Positions 21,146 through 33,833 of a DNA stretch of 64,000 nt are shown piece after piece. The translations under genes were made by a program, and so were the position numbers. Source of the stretch: Isoetes taiwanensis (lineage: Eukaryota > Streptophyta > Lycopodiopsida > Isoetales > Isoetaceae); the NCBI GenBank assembly GCA_021234155.1, contig JAJEKV010000021.1, positions 20,849,884-20,913,883 on the forward strand, in the 5' to 3' direction. The notes under the pieces are model-generated. The model searched no databases. It saw only the letters and a program-made list of their open reading frames with translations, and was not told where the DNA came from. Positions within the stretch are counted from its first letter, which is position 1; each line of letters starts with the position of its first letter.

Positions 21146-21753
21146 GAGGGCTTATGTTATGTCCTATCTAGAATAAATATTGCTTCTATTTGAGATGATT
21201 ACAAATATCCTAAATGTTTTTCATGTTTTTCATGTTAATTCTTTTGAATAGTAAGACTTAAATTGTACAAGAATCTTATCATGGCGGCCTCTGCAAACAT
21301 TTCTATTCACGATCTCCCATGCACATCCAGATGTTATAAGACATGTAGGATTTGAACATGCATTTTATGACCTTGTGTTCTAGTATTTGTACAATAGAAA
21401 GTTTCTGATCCTCATGACTATAAGATTTCATATAATAATGGCATTTGATGATACTCGATGGGCTTTGAGCCTTGCATAAGGGACACCCATACACAATGAT
21501 TTGACCACTAGAGTATCACTATAAAACACAAAACATGTGTGGTGGATACAAAAACAATAATATAGCAATCTAGTTTGTGATAACAACAATAATATAACAA
21601 TCGAGTTTGTAATAGAATACCAGCGTAGTAATTGATTTGTGTCAGCTTGTTTCTCTGTATTTCTTAGGTTTGTCCCATCACTTTTATTAGGAATTTCAAA
21701 GTTCATTTTTGGGTTGCCCCTAGGGGGGCAAGCCCTTGTTTATGTGGGTTTAT

Positions 21754-21795
21754 GGCATATTTCAGGTATATGCCAGTATATACCAGAAATATGCC
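21754..21795. repeat. 42-bp hairpin
   Basis: GGCATATTTC and GAAATATGCC pair, and inside them GGTATA pairs with TATACC, with one A-A mismatch between the stems. P2 holds a slightly diverged form at 5751-5792; unit 2 has an eroded form near 54842-54880. Confidence 0.7.
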
Positions 21796-22741
21796 AATGA
21801 CTGCTCAAAACTTCTTATAGGTGTAAATTGGCGGTCGCAGCTGTTGTTGGGCAGCAGTTTGGAAACCGGCTAACCGATTGTCTCATCCATTCCGGCGCCC
21901 TTCTCTTTGGAGCCTCGGGTTTCATGTGTATCTCTTGGAGCCTCGGGTTTCCGGCTAAATATGTACGTCGTGAAGGTGTCGCAGTTGAACACAAACTTGT
22001 AGAAGCCCTAAAATGGGCCTCCAAATCAACATCTCGCCTCAAATTTCCATTTTCAAGCGGATATAAACAAACCGTGATTCCCTTGCTAGGATTTGCTCAC
22101 GCTTGCCTTCTCGGGTAAGTTGTGTTGGTCCTTTCGTGACGCTATGGCGAGCCTCGTGGTTAAGGCTTGTGTGTGGAGGGATTGATTATTTGGGCACTTG
22201 GGGAGCCTCGAGTTTATGGAAAGAATGGAAGCCGCGTATCATTCCAAGGCTTTAGAAAGTGGTTCCCTGGTTGTTTTCTGCGTGTGGATATGATAGTATA
22301 CCGGCAGAGCCGGGTTTAATCTTCAACACTGTGCAACTATGGCAACATATCCACAGTGGAAAACTTTAAAACCGGTTCATTTTGGGGTTTTCATATCTCT
22401 CAAGAAACTTTGGCATGTTGTTGCCTATATCATTTTGGTGCCTTCTTCTTGCCGATGGGTCTAAGTTAGATATTGGGGTACAAAAGCGCCGACAAGCGTA
22501 AGCAGATTAAGCACGCGGCAAACTATTCTTCGCAGACCTTCTCGATTCTCAAGGCTTTTAGCAAGAAACAATGATTCAACATGTCCGGACCAGAATCATT
22601 CGCACCCGAAATCGATAATTGATTCACTGCACGCTAGATTATAACCCTATTTTAAGGTTCAATTGTACCCTCTCGCTTCCGAGATTTTTTCCTTCCGGCC
22701 TTGCTTCATACCTTGCTTTTTGTTAATTCACCGCTTTCGCG

Positions 22742-24525
22742 ATGGCCGGAGAAGGGATTATTCCTCGCCAGAACCAAGTGGTCAAGCAGGATCTTGTGGA
22801 TCAAGAAGATTGGAACAAAGGTATGGACGTAACCATTCAAATCCTTTAGAAGAAAAAGGCAAAATAAAAATTTATTTTGTCCGCGACTCATCTGAAGCAA
22901 CAATTGAGGACTTGGTCGAAGTTCAGATCCTGGCGGGGATTACCAAACAACTAATTGAGGAAACTCGCTGTTTTGGCATTTGCTTGGGAGCATTACAATG
23001 GTCGCGGCAGAGCAAGATCATGAGGGTCATAAGATAAATTGGGATGTATACAAGTCACGGTGTTTCTCGCTTTGGAGAAAACCAAGGGATGATATGGATG
23101 TAAAGAAAGAAGATGTTAAAAATGAAAACCGCATATCCTTCTGTGCCAAAGCACACCTCAAATTTCTGTGCGTAAGAACACCCCGATGGAATTAAAAGTT
23201 TAAATCAGGTCAGCCTAAATGAATTTTCCATTTGCAATTGTAGTTTTCAATATTTCTTTGATTGATGAGGAAGTCAAGAAGTTGGAAATGAGTTAGATAA
23301 CCTGTCAAAACGTGATTTGGATAAGATTATTAGTAAGATTGAGGTTGACAACAACTTCCTAGCACGGGAGCAAGTAATGATTGATATAGCAAAGAAGGAG
23401 GTGAGTAGACTACGAGATGAATTATCCGCTTTTGAATGACAAAGCGGAAAAAGCAGATGAAGATTTGACCCATTGCGATTTGAAGCATAAAATAAGTGGA
23501 GAGCTTTTACTGCTCCAAACCGAAGCTTGCCTTCCAAAGGTAAGTGTTGAAGCAAAAGAGGCCTAAAGGGAGAAGAAGCAAAGGCTAAAAAGCCTCTTTA
23601 GAATTCGGGACTTCAAGAAAGCGTGGTCTGTTTAGAAGTCGCTAGGGCGCTTGATGCACTAGGAGGACACTTGAGGAATCTCTATCATGACTATGAAGAG
23701 GGGATTGCCGTGTTTTATGGAGAACTCATGTCCGCATGTGGATTGGTATTCAATCCACAATATACTTTGAGTATGAAGTTGCCATGTGAACATGCCTATC
23801 ACTTGGCATGTTGCATGCTTGGCGTATGAAAAGAAGGCATGCTTGGTGCTTAAAGGAAGTTCCCTGGGATTTGTTTGTGGGAACTTGGTTTAGAACTTGA
23901 GTCAAGATGGAGCCGAGGTAGCCATCAGTTGGTTGGGTTTGGGAGGCACTAGTAGTGCTTTTGCTTCACCCTCTGCTGGTCAACTTCTTCACCAAAAAAA
24001 TTTGTTCGAAGTCTCCATTAGTTCCCTCGATTATACTCTAGTAGGCCGTGGCATCACCAAAACCGATACACAAAAAAGGCGTGGCATCACCAAGTCCCAT
24101 TATAAATGTAGCTTGAAGCATTAAAAAGGTAACCATTTGGTGTTTTATGTGTTTGTTTTGTAAACTTTATTTCATGTCTATTCTAACTAGTTTCCTTACT
24201 GATTCAAATTGGTAAGGAAAAGCCCAAAAGAGAGTAAAACGCACTAGTGGTTGACAAAGACCGATGAAGAAGAAGCCCCTCGAATGATTTGCTCAGCTTG
24301 CCAGAGCACCATAAAGTCGAGGTTGAGGAGTAGAACTATGTAGAGAGAAAGCCCGTGGTTGATGAAGTTGTAGATCCGGGAAGAAGCCGGTGGTGGCCGT
24401 CGATCACATTGCAACAAAGGTCACCGATAAAGGGAAGAATGTAGAAGAAGAAGAAGAACAAGTACAAGCATCCGCAAATGGAGAAGAAGAAGAAGGGTAG
24501 GCCCCCTAAGAAGATGCCAACACAA
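22742..24525 (+). pseudogene. Relic of a coiled-coil protein with C-terminal AT-hook-like motif, unit 1
   Basis: A run of protein-like segments in shifting plus-strand frames: an ATG at 22742 (MAGEG), a region with ILSATHLKQQL, a clear coiled coil at about 23262-23410 (SLIDEEVKKLE..., then KIISKIEVDNN), a long middle with HAYHLACC, an acidic run (EEEEEQVQA) and finally KKKKGRPPKKMP (24484-24519), similar to an AT-hook that binds the minor groove of AT-rich DNA. Many frame slips, so it is not translatable as it stands. Length would be about 580 residues. It could be a gag-like or other mobile-element protein; I do not recognise the family. The LTR element begins right after it. Confidence 0.45.
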
Positions 24526-25919
24526 TCGCGGACGCCCTCACTAGATACCCAGGCACCCACCGTATACAAACAGAGTTTCTCAAGAGTTATTCTGCATAAT
24601 TCATGGCAATGGATTTGGTCGGGCATAAGAACATGGCTTAGGGTTGTCCTCCATCCGCCCCTCCAGTACACTTTGCTTTGCAGTAGGTCAAGAGTGTTTG
24701 ACTTTGACAGAGTGAGTTCACGGATGCATAGCCAAAAGGGCTATTCCCTCGGTTTCATCTTCCCAGCCCGGGATGGGGCAAGGAAGGGATCACTCCCCGG
24801 AGATCTACATGCCGACTCAAGGTGACTAGAGGGCCACCGCCCAGACTAGGACCGACCCACTGGAAAGTGTACACCACTTCACGAGTGTCGAAGTCCATGC
24901 CTTACCCACACTCCTGGTAAGCCATTAGACCTAGTCACAATGATCCCCTGGTAGGCCTTACACACCGAGGGATTTGCTCAAGAGTCGTGACATGAACCTC
25001 CTTCTTAGCCGGGCCTGCCCTTCACCCACAACCTGGTGTGGTTCTTGTACCTGGGCCGAATCTATAGTGTGCTAGAGGCTAATCTAGGAGCATCTTTTAC
25101 CAAGCTTTAGGTCTCTACCCCTTCCCAATACAAGGAGTTCATAGAGATACATCATCCATATACATCATTTAAGAACTAAAGAACTAGATCTAATCTATAG
25201 CATAGAGTTAGGTTCTTTAGTTAGAGTCCGTATCTAGAGATCTAGAGGGTCTGCTATGGGCAATTTAATAGGCTAAACCCACTCGATTCTATGACTGAAA
25301 TAGGGTTTAGACTATTTAATTGGCCAAATACATGATCCTTGAGTTCCTCCTCCCGACTGAAAGTTGACCATCCCAAAATGCTCTAATCAAGGGAAACTAA
25401 TGGTGCAATTCTCTCAAGGTAGTCCGGGAGGTGGTTTTGACCCTTGGGGCAGCCAAAAACAGAGCTCTAAAAACCCTAGAAACTAAAAAAATGGGCAAGT
25501 TAGGTTTTCCCTCTTAAATAGACAAGGGGGGTTAGGGTTTCCAATTATCCCCTTTAGGCACGTGGGATAATTGGGAATGGGCCCACTTGCCTTTAATGGC
25601 TAGGTGGCAAATGTGCCATACATGGAAAGGTGTGCCCACATTAATGTGCATATTGGTAAATGTGCACATTAATTGCACACTTGGGTATGGCCCACCTCGG
25701 GTATAAAGTGTCCATTAGGGGAAAATGTGCACCCTAGATAAATGTGCATACTGGGGTAAATGTGCACATTAATAAATGCACACTCCTTGCAAGTTGCCCC
25801 TGCAGGCTACCCACCGGCTAACGCCGGCAAGTATTAATGCCGGGTCGGGGAGGGTAATGCTGATTTGGCAAAGATGCAGATACGCCCCGGGACCGTATAC
25901 TGTCGCTGGGAACGCCACA
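24526..25919 (-). mobile_element. 3' LTR of the minus-strand LTR element, unit 1 (with ~290-bp internal deletion)
   Basis: Aligned with the LTR copies at 34163 and 57546. The right border (GCCACA at 25914-25919) is followed by the polypurine tract on the minus strand. The left border is degraded (TCGCGGACGC for TGTGACGTCC). Between TATACAAACAG and TTCATGGCAATGG, about 290 bp present in the other two LTRs are missing. Confidence 0.85.
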
Positions 25920-25932
25920 TTCTCCCACCTTT
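25920..25932 (-). other. Polypurine tract, unit 1
   Basis: Minus strand reads AAAGGTGGGAGAA directly before the LTR. The unit 2 copy at 59679-59692 reads AAAAGGGGGGAGAA. Its position fixes the element's direction as minus. Confidence 0.75.
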
Positions 25933-26039
25933 GGGTTGATGCCGTCCGCATCATGGGTCTCCCCACCTTGGAATCTTCCTAACAAGCAATCAACCCGATG
26001 CATACGATATACTACCATAATACTTACATATTTATTAAG

Positions 26040-27240
26040 ATTATCCTAAGGTAATATTTTTAAATCATTATTACGCCATTACATTATCAAATAACTTGTC
26101 AATTCGTAACTTCTATTAAAACAAGGTACTTATTAGTCTCCGTTATCACAACATTTAGTTTATCACAATTTAACACTTTCATATACAATTATTATTTAAG
26201 GTACTCTTCATTCCTTGCAACACATTCCAACAAAATTTGTGTTGTGTCTTCGTGACCTTAAAATCCTGCATTAATTTTACAATATCTATAACTACATGCT
26301 TACTATCTTAATTGTAGAATTACTCTAAGGTAATGTTTAAGACATTACTGTACTATTTCATTATTCAATTAACTTATCACTTCATAACTTAATCCACGCA
26401 AAGTAATTATTAACCTTACTTAATACAACATTTATGTTTATCAAAGTTTATCAATTTCCTACAAAATTCACACTTCTAAGGTACTCTTCATCCCTTGCAA
26501 CACATTATAACAAAATTTGTGTTGTAAGCCTTCTCGGTTCGACCTCCTTGCCCTCCTGGAGCTTCTATTGGCCTGCAGGTCGACACTACCTATTATTAAT
26601 TATTAATAAAATTTTGGTTATATGGTGACCACCCCACCTATCTACATGGATGCATGGCTAATCTCCTGCCAAGGAAGAGGGTGAATCTTCCATTATGGTC
26701 AATGAGACATGCACTTATATGCCTATATGCAGCCATGCCTACACCTCTAGTTGCCCAACGTGGAGGATATCCTTCCCAGTGATATGGGGCGTGAAGGATA
26801 GATTCCTCCTATCAAAGCATATATGGGGGCTAAAGGTGCCTTTCCTATCAATGCATCTCTCAATGACCTCCTTTCTTCGAGGTCGCCTACTTCCGTGGGG
26901 ACGTAAGTAGACTTTCTAATCTACCTTCCACTCATCCAGCGGGAAACGGCGGGCCATGCCTACATTGACATTACACCACGCCCTAGAGATCACCGTAGTG
27001 GTCCCATCATCGGTAAACACGCATGCAACCCATATCCGGCATAGGTTGCATGCGAGATTAATCTTAACTACACATGAAGCTAATATAAACACAAATCGAC
27101 ATGCCCGAGCCGACATTTTTGGTGGCTCCTTTAATGCATGTGATTAACATAATTACCCTAAGGCAATATTTATGAATTAACATTATCATAGTATGGATAC
27201 ATTACTTCCGATAGTACAATTATATTTACTCTAAGCTTTG
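26040..27240. repeat. Degenerate ~290-bp internal repeats near the 3' end of the LTR element
   Basis: TCTAAGGTAAT.TTTAA...CATTA starts units near 26044 and 26325, and a partial one near 27160. Two of them end with AAGGTACTCTTCAT.CCTTGC and AAAATTTGTGTTGT (26200-26245 and 26478-26527). Same arrangement in unit 2 at 59812, 60090 and 60885. Confidence 0.7.
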
Positions 27241-29176
27241 CAATATTTAACGACTTTTAGATCGTAAGGATTATTTAAACAATAACCCCGATTTAGACCT
27301 ATTGTTACCTAGACAAGGTTTTAATTATCATACACAAGAATTAGATGTGCTTTTATTCTCTTCCTTGGGTCTGCAGATACCCTTGGAAGTATATCCCTAA
27401 GAAGTATATCCTAATTCTATTTTCTATTTATATTTATAAGGACCCCAAGTCATATAGCTATCCTTGGAAGGAATTATCCCCATAAGGATTAATTAACATG
27501 CTACCTCACATTACCGTTGTTAGTAAACTTATTTCCTACATATAATGCACAACAAATTCTATGTAGTTATTAGGATCTATATTTAACTTATCCATAAGAC
27601 ACATTAAAAGCTTATAATACATGCACACCTTACCTAAGGCTAGAACGCATCCACCCATTGAGCCTGGCCGAAGTACTTTTTGGAGATGAGTTGGTCGTTG
27701 CATTGCTCCCATAGTTTTGCTCCACTTCATTGGTGTAGTTAGCTACTACGTCCGGTCTCGCGACGTTGAAGGCCTCCCGAGCACTAAGGTATCTATCTAT
27801 CTTACGCTCTATTCGCTTCGCCATTGCCGGAGTGAACTCTATTCCCGGGTCAGTCCAATTCGATGGCACGCTCAATCATAAGATTGAGCCCTCCCACTTT
27901 CTTCGGAAGGAAAATGGTCCCGCGACCCCTTCAATGACGTTGTACACAATGTTATATCAATTCTCTCCCTTAAGAGGTTATAAACTTCTTACTTAGCGCA
28001 TTACTTTACTAGCCTTAGCTAATATATATAACCATCTAAGATGGATGCACATATTATGTTATCATTTATTTCAATATAGTTATGGGTTACCCATTTAGTT
28101 ATAACGATTCTAAACCACAAAGGTTTTGTCATGACGACAATTCCTTTTGTCTCAAAAGACTATTTGATTACTATAATTCTTATTTTAGATGTACCTTACA
28201 TGCATTATTCTTTTTATATTCTAGAGATCCCCCTTCCTTATTTATTTAAACTCTTGAATATTCCTACCAATCGAATTGATGTCATCGTGAACAAGTTGGG
28301 GGACTTGTTAGATTACTTCTTTTCTTTTCGGTTGGATTATTCTTTGGAGGTACTAGATTTATACATGGTCAACAATTATCTTAGTAATGATTCCTTCTTA
28401 GCGAGGAGATCAATCTCACCAAGTGGTTTCAATACGTTGGATGGTCTGTTAACAATCGTGTATAATTTTAGTCACCTCCTATCGTTTCCTTCCCAATCCT
28501 TGACGCTTAGCTCAATATTGGGGCAATCCTTTCAACGAGAATATCCGAAATGTCTTCTAATCCCAATATGGATGTTACCATCCCTACATTTAACCTACTA
28601 GGCCCCATGGCCTTAGATCCTTGAGCTTGCTAGAAGCTCATCCGCCTGTTACTGCTTGGAGTAGCAAGGTACGCTCTTTCTCGAAATCGCCGATACTTCA
28701 GCCTCCTTGACGGTGGCTCCTCTTTGATGTAGAGGTTGACTTTGTTCGTTAGAAGCCTCTCATTGCTGGTGGCCGAAAGCCTGAAGGTGGCGCCGTTGAA
28801 AAAAGATCTTTCATCTTGAACTTTTTGTCTTCGCAGCTAAAGAACGACTATGTATCCGATATTGTTTCTTTGATTCCATCGATGTCTCATACGTCGAGTC
28901 CTCTTGTCGTTATCGTGTTGAGGATGTTGATTGCTTCACCCCTGCAATTTGCCTGACATCTCTTCCTTTGATCTGTTACGCTATGGGAGGGCAGGAATAA
29001 CAAGGGAACTATACATGTAAAACATATAGCTTACATAATTACAATTACCACTAGAGCTATTAGGTCCCCCTTGTGTCTCCTTCGAAGGTGCACACACCTA
29101 CTCCTTTGGCAATGTCATCGGTGTTCCTCCTGCAATGGTGTTGACGATATATATCCTCCTATTTGTACGTCAGCTC

Positions 29177-31995
29177 TTACTCCGGGGTAACTTGTTGATA
29201 TACTTGGGCTCTCCGATGTTTGTCGGCTATGGCACACACGCTTTGCTGGTCATTGATGCTTCGACATTTCAGTCTGCTTCCTGATCTTGTTCTTGGCAGT
29301 AATTGTTCCTCCTTCATGATACTTGAAGCTATTTGAGGCGTCTCTTGAGGCTGTGTGGCGCTTCCTTTGGCTATACTCCTCGGAGTTGTTCTCTTCGCGG
29401 CAGCTTGTTCTTTTTGAATCGTCCATCCTTGATTCACCAAGTTGCATGCAAGTCCCGTGCAAGTTATCTTATCGCTGCTTTCGCCTCACCTAATTGCTTC
29501 TCCATCGAGCTTCCAAACTTCCTTGTTTGATCCCCTCGATCACATGGCTTGGGCGTTGTCACGTTCCACAATGTTATGCCGTCTTCTTGTCTTGAGGTAC
29601 CTTCCGGTGGCTTTGATTGTGCTCGGCCGGTTTTGATCCTTCATTTGCCTCTAGGAGCCTCGTGGAAGAAGTCGGTTGCTAGCACTTCTCCAACTTTCGG
29701 TTCTGACCTTTTGTCCCTCTACGCATAATCGGTCTCTCCGGCAAATAAGGCATCATGGCTCTCCTCCTGGCTGGCTATGTTATGGGGGTGATGGATTCCT
29801 GCTCTGTGACTTGACCCTTGAGTTGAAGAAGTACTTGCCTTAGATATACTCTTGTCGTTGAATAGCTTCGCTATTTTCTTGAGCTCTCTTTTGCGAAGGT
29901 GCTTGATTGCTATCCTTGTCGTTAAGGTGTCGAATGCTTCTACCTTGGGCGTTTGATGTCCCACATGGAGGAGATACGATCGGCTTCTTTTCTTCTAATT
30001 ACTTGGTAGGAGTACTGTGAAGCCATCACCTAGTTGTTGAAGGCATATCTCCTCGCCGTAGTGCCTTTCGTAGTGCATCTCCATCTAATACACGTGTCAT
30101 AACGCATCACCCTATATTACCACAAGGTGGAATTATGGTCGTCGAGATGTTGCCTTCTTAGTTGGCTCGTTGATGTCGGGCGTTCCTCCTTCTATTGTTG
30201 AGGCCACTCGTGTCATAAGTTCATCAAGTGTTGCCGCTGCCATAAGATGGGTTGCGGCCCCGATGATGATGATGCAACAATGGCGATGATCTTGACATGA
30301 CCGGTGTTGTCTCTTATTTCGACATTGGGTGGACGGCGGTCTTCTACTTGAGGGCACTTCGAAGTGTTTGGAGTCGAAGGTTTGTTTGGGCTCGTCGTTT
30401 TCTCCCTCGAAGTTGCTCTTCCATTTGATCTTGGGCTACAGATTGTGCTTCCTTGCTTCCTCATTTGGCAGGCAGTCGAAGTCAAGGAGCTTCACGATCT
30501 AAGCTTAAATCAAGTAAAACATGACTTTAAACTCATGTTTCTCCACTATATCTGTGAACACCCGAGATATACAATAGACATATAACGCCTTTACATTGGG
30601 ATTTTAATTCATCCACTTTTTCAAAACAACTAATGAAGATCTACTTAAATGTTTATACTCCTTTAGGGTTTCCCTTCCTCCTATCACGTTTGATCCCTGG
30701 GTTTCTTTGCATCTTCTTCGTTACGGTTGACTCGGGATTCCTTGAGATCTTTGCTACTATTGTTGAGCTTCATGTATGATCCGAGCTCGTCACCCCGATT
30801 CATAAGAGTGTTCGTCGATGTGATCCCTTGAGAAAGATGCTCCTCCTTAATGTGTATGTCCGTCGTGAGGAATGCGGTGACCGCTCAACGTCCCTACATG
30901 CGGTGTGTCGTTGCAAGGTTGCCGATGTGCGGTGCCGTTGATCGCTTGAGTAGGATCACCTGGCTGTTGCAGTCGGGCATTCTTGAATGTCTTCGAAGCT
31001 CTGAGATCGTGGGTGGTGAGGCGGTGCATTGTCATTCCTCCGCGGGTTGAATTTCCCGAGTGCGACTCTCATTGTTTGGGCTTTGCTTCATTCTCGAGAT
31101 GCCTCTCCGTGCTGGAAGTGTGGTCATCTCCATTGCCCCTACCATGGCTCCTTCCGGTGCGCCTTTGCGTGATTTGTACTCTCTCGGCTAATTAGGTCTC
31201 CTCCGTCCGGTTGGGTCCTATCCATTCGAGTCTCGCGCACTCCTTTGACGTAGTAAGGTCGTCCTTCCTTTGGTTTTCTAGGTGTTCGGGGTGCGGAATT
31301 CTTGTTCGGCGGAATATTGTCCTCCTTGATATTGCCCCTAATGCTGATATAGGCCTTCAAGTTGGAGATGTTCCTTCTCTTATCGTCTCCTCCCCTTCCA
31401 CGGTCTCCTACTTTTTGGAACCGATGAAAGTTCTCCCGCTGGTGCAAAGGGAGCCGGAAGCTTCGTCTGGTCATCCTTAGGTGCTTCGTGGTTGTCTAGC
31501 TTGGTTTGCTCCTTTTCTTCGGCGTGATCATGACATTCGCGGGCTTTGGGCTTCTTTGGCAATGTGGTGGTTGTCTTCCCCTCCCGGTTTATACGCTCCT
31601 GTGTCGCCATGACTTCTCTCCTCGACAGAAGATTATGCCCTCTGGCCCTAACTCATGATGCTAACGCGGCATCGATGTCTAACGTCTTCCTGCACCTGTA
31701 TTTTGCTGCCTTGCGTTCTTCCATTTGAAACTCATGTGCGTCGAGTTGGTGAAGGCGTCGAGATCTTTCTGATGTGAGCTCGTGGACGTGGTAGCCGGGA
31801 GGTTGCCATCTAGAAGATTCTTGATGCCGTTGGTTGCCAAATATTCTTCCCATTTGATGAATATTGATGGTAGGCCGGTGGTGTCCTGTTCCTACTCATT
31901 TGTCGATTGAGGTGTTTGTCGTTGTGTTTCCCTCTCTTGGGTCTGCCTTTTCGGTCTCCTCTCCTTATCCGTCTGTACATCGGCTGGGTCTTCAA
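29177..31995 (-). pseudogene. Degenerate coding-like region of the LTR element, possible gag remnant
   Basis: Successive minus-strand frames are rich in Lys, Arg, Glu, Ser and Pro and poor in hydrophobic runs, for example ATLDELMTRVASTIEGGTPD (30133-30357) and KIAKLFNDKSISKASTSSTQ (29719-29964). This looks like a structural protein broken by frame slips; codon structure is suggested but not proven. Part of it (29177-30357) recurs in unit 2 to the window end, also broken and at different points. No zinc knuckle seen. Confidence 0.35.
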
Positions 31996-32605
31996 GAAGT
32001 TGCGCCTCTAGCTCTTTTGTGGCTCTGGCCCTGTACTTCAAAGCCTTCATTATGTTCTAGAGTCTAAAGGTCTACTTGAAGGGCTCTCCTACAAGATTTT
32101 GGGCTCTATAAGCAAGCAAGATGGCTCGAGCAGCATTACTGGAGACATATCTATAATCTCCAAGTCTATGGACATTAGGACGTGTGGTATGGCATGACAT
32201 AAGGGTTGTTTTGCAAAACCTCCATGATGTTTGAGGCATACCCTAAGGTCCTAACAAAAGTTGGTTTAAGGGGGAGTCCAATCTCTACACATGGAGTGAC
32301 TTGGGCAGCTCTAGACTCTAGCTCCTTTCTAGGTATCCCGGCAATAGGAGTGTCAATGTGGCTATATAAATCAAACTCTATTAGAAGGACACAGAAATAG
32401 GTCAAAGTTTATGCTTTTGGCATGAGCAGGGGTGTGGACTTGGGTTGCTATGCTGAGGTCTAGATGACTATAACAAAGGGGTGTTTTTGAGCACATCTAT
32501 CTAGGAGTAAGGTATTAACTTGAAATGAGAGCAATACTTAAGTAGGTACTAATGGGGTATGCTTCTATTTCTGAATGCACCAAAGTTTGGGAAAACAATT
32601 TAAGG

Positions 32606-32741
32606 GTTTGAGCAATTTTGGTCATTTTGAGCAATTTTGGTCATTTTGGTCAGTTTGAGCAATTTTGGTCATTTTGGTCATTTTGAGCTGGGTTTGAGCA
32701 ATTTTCGGTATTTTGAGCAATTTTGGTCATTTTTGAGCTGG
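32606..32741. repeat. Minisatellite of TTTTGGTCAT / TTTGAGCAAT words
   Basis: About twelve 10-bp words, mostly GGTCATTTTG and GAGCAATTTT, alternate over 136 bp. It lies between the gag-like region and the hairpin triplet in the 5' leader of the element. Confidence 0.85.
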
Positions 32742-32829
32742 ATTCTAGGCTGTCTAATGGTCCTATTGCAACAAATTTCAGGCGATTTGGAGCTCTGTAG
32801 CTCAAGTTATGGAGGTTCAAAGTTTGGAG

Positions 32830-32896
32830 GTCTCACACATTGCGCCCAGACCGATAATGAACTTTTCATTTTCTGTCCTGGCGCGACGTGTGAGAC
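32830..32896. repeat. 67-bp hairpin, copy 1
   Basis: Stem GTCTCACAC.TTGCGCC / GGCGCGACGTGTGAGAC encloses a smaller stem AATGAA/TTCATT around CTT, and CAGA/TCTG between the two. One stem base is changed here (CACACAT for CACACGT). Confidence 0.9.
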
Positions 32897-33041
32897 ATTG
32901 GCTCTAAATGGGTTAAACTTGTCCAATTTGGGTGATATAAGGGTCTAATTCGGCTGGACTCATCGAGCTAGGCAGAATTGACTCTTTACTTGGTCGATTT
33001 GGAGCAGTTTTGGGCACTTTGGGGCATGGTCTCACAGCATG

Positions 33042-33108
33042 GTCTCACACGTTGCGCCCAGACCGATAATGAACTTTTCATTTTCTGTCCTGGCGCGACG
33101 TGTGAGAC
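33042..33108. repeat. 67-bp hairpin, copy 2
   Basis: Differs from copy 1 by a single base and restores the CACACGT/ACGTGTG pairing. A partial extra GTCTCACAG precedes it at 33029-33037. Confidence 0.9.
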
Positions 33109-33639
33109 ATCCTCTCAAATTGGCCTAGGATGTCTGTTTTGACTAAAACAAAAGCTAAAACTTACTAACTCAACTTACTTAAGTAACTTTATACACTTAT
33201 AATTTACTCTAAAACACTTTGTATTAAACAAAATTTTATCATTTACGAATTAATCGGCTCTCCTTTGATATGGTGGCTAAGTGCATATCTCTCTTCATTA
33301 GAGTTACTCCTTGGCGTGTCTTGGCGTTTGTTGAGTTTTCAAAATGTTGGACCAGCTTCGCTCTGCGCTTCTTGACCCTTGGCCTCCGCTCTCGTTTTTC
33401 CGCCCTCTCCTCTTCTTGTTTCCTTGGCCCTCCTTGGCCTCTCGGCTTTTCGCCTTGTCGAGGAAGTCGGCAGTCTGTTTGGTGCGCATCATGTCGATCG
33501 GAGTCTTGGTGTCTATCAAGATGCTGTCTCTATCTAGCTTAAGGGTCTTGGTTCTAAGTCTAAGGCTTAGCCATTAATATTATCTAACATTATTAAAGCT
33601 TAAATCTAATTAAGAATTATAATTCAAATACAAACAATG

Positions 33640-33712
33640 CCCGCCCTCAGTGGTTGGCACGGGGGGGTTTGGGAGGGTTAGACCCTGTGGGTGGGAGGTT
33701 CGATTTCTGCTA
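33640..33712 (+). repeat. tRNA-like pol III box pair (SINE-like) inside the LTR-element leader
   Basis: GCCCTCAGTGGTTGGCAC (33643-33660) resembles an A box and GGAGGTTCGATTTC (33694-33707) a B box. Spacing is a little longer than in a tRNA. No cloverleaf can be drawn. Seen once, since unit 2 ends before this point. Confidence 0.35.
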
Positions 33713-33833
33713 ATGTGGGAATCTTTTTAAGATGAGGTTCAAATAGATTGAAAAGCTAATTCCTAGGCTAAAATTCAAATTACCAAGTTATTTTTCTGAA
33801 TTTTATAACTTTTTAGCATGTTTCAAGATCAAT

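Noticed and set aside
23623-23829. Separate small gene (68 codons)
   Set aside because: It is one open piece of the larger broken coiled-coil/AT-hook relic and joins neighbouring pieces by frame slips.
28131-28601. 156-codon plus-strand frame, hydrophobic
   Set aside because: Lies antisense inside the LTR element. The unit 2 counterpart (61874 on) is broken by indels, and its hydrophobicity follows from T-rich DNA.
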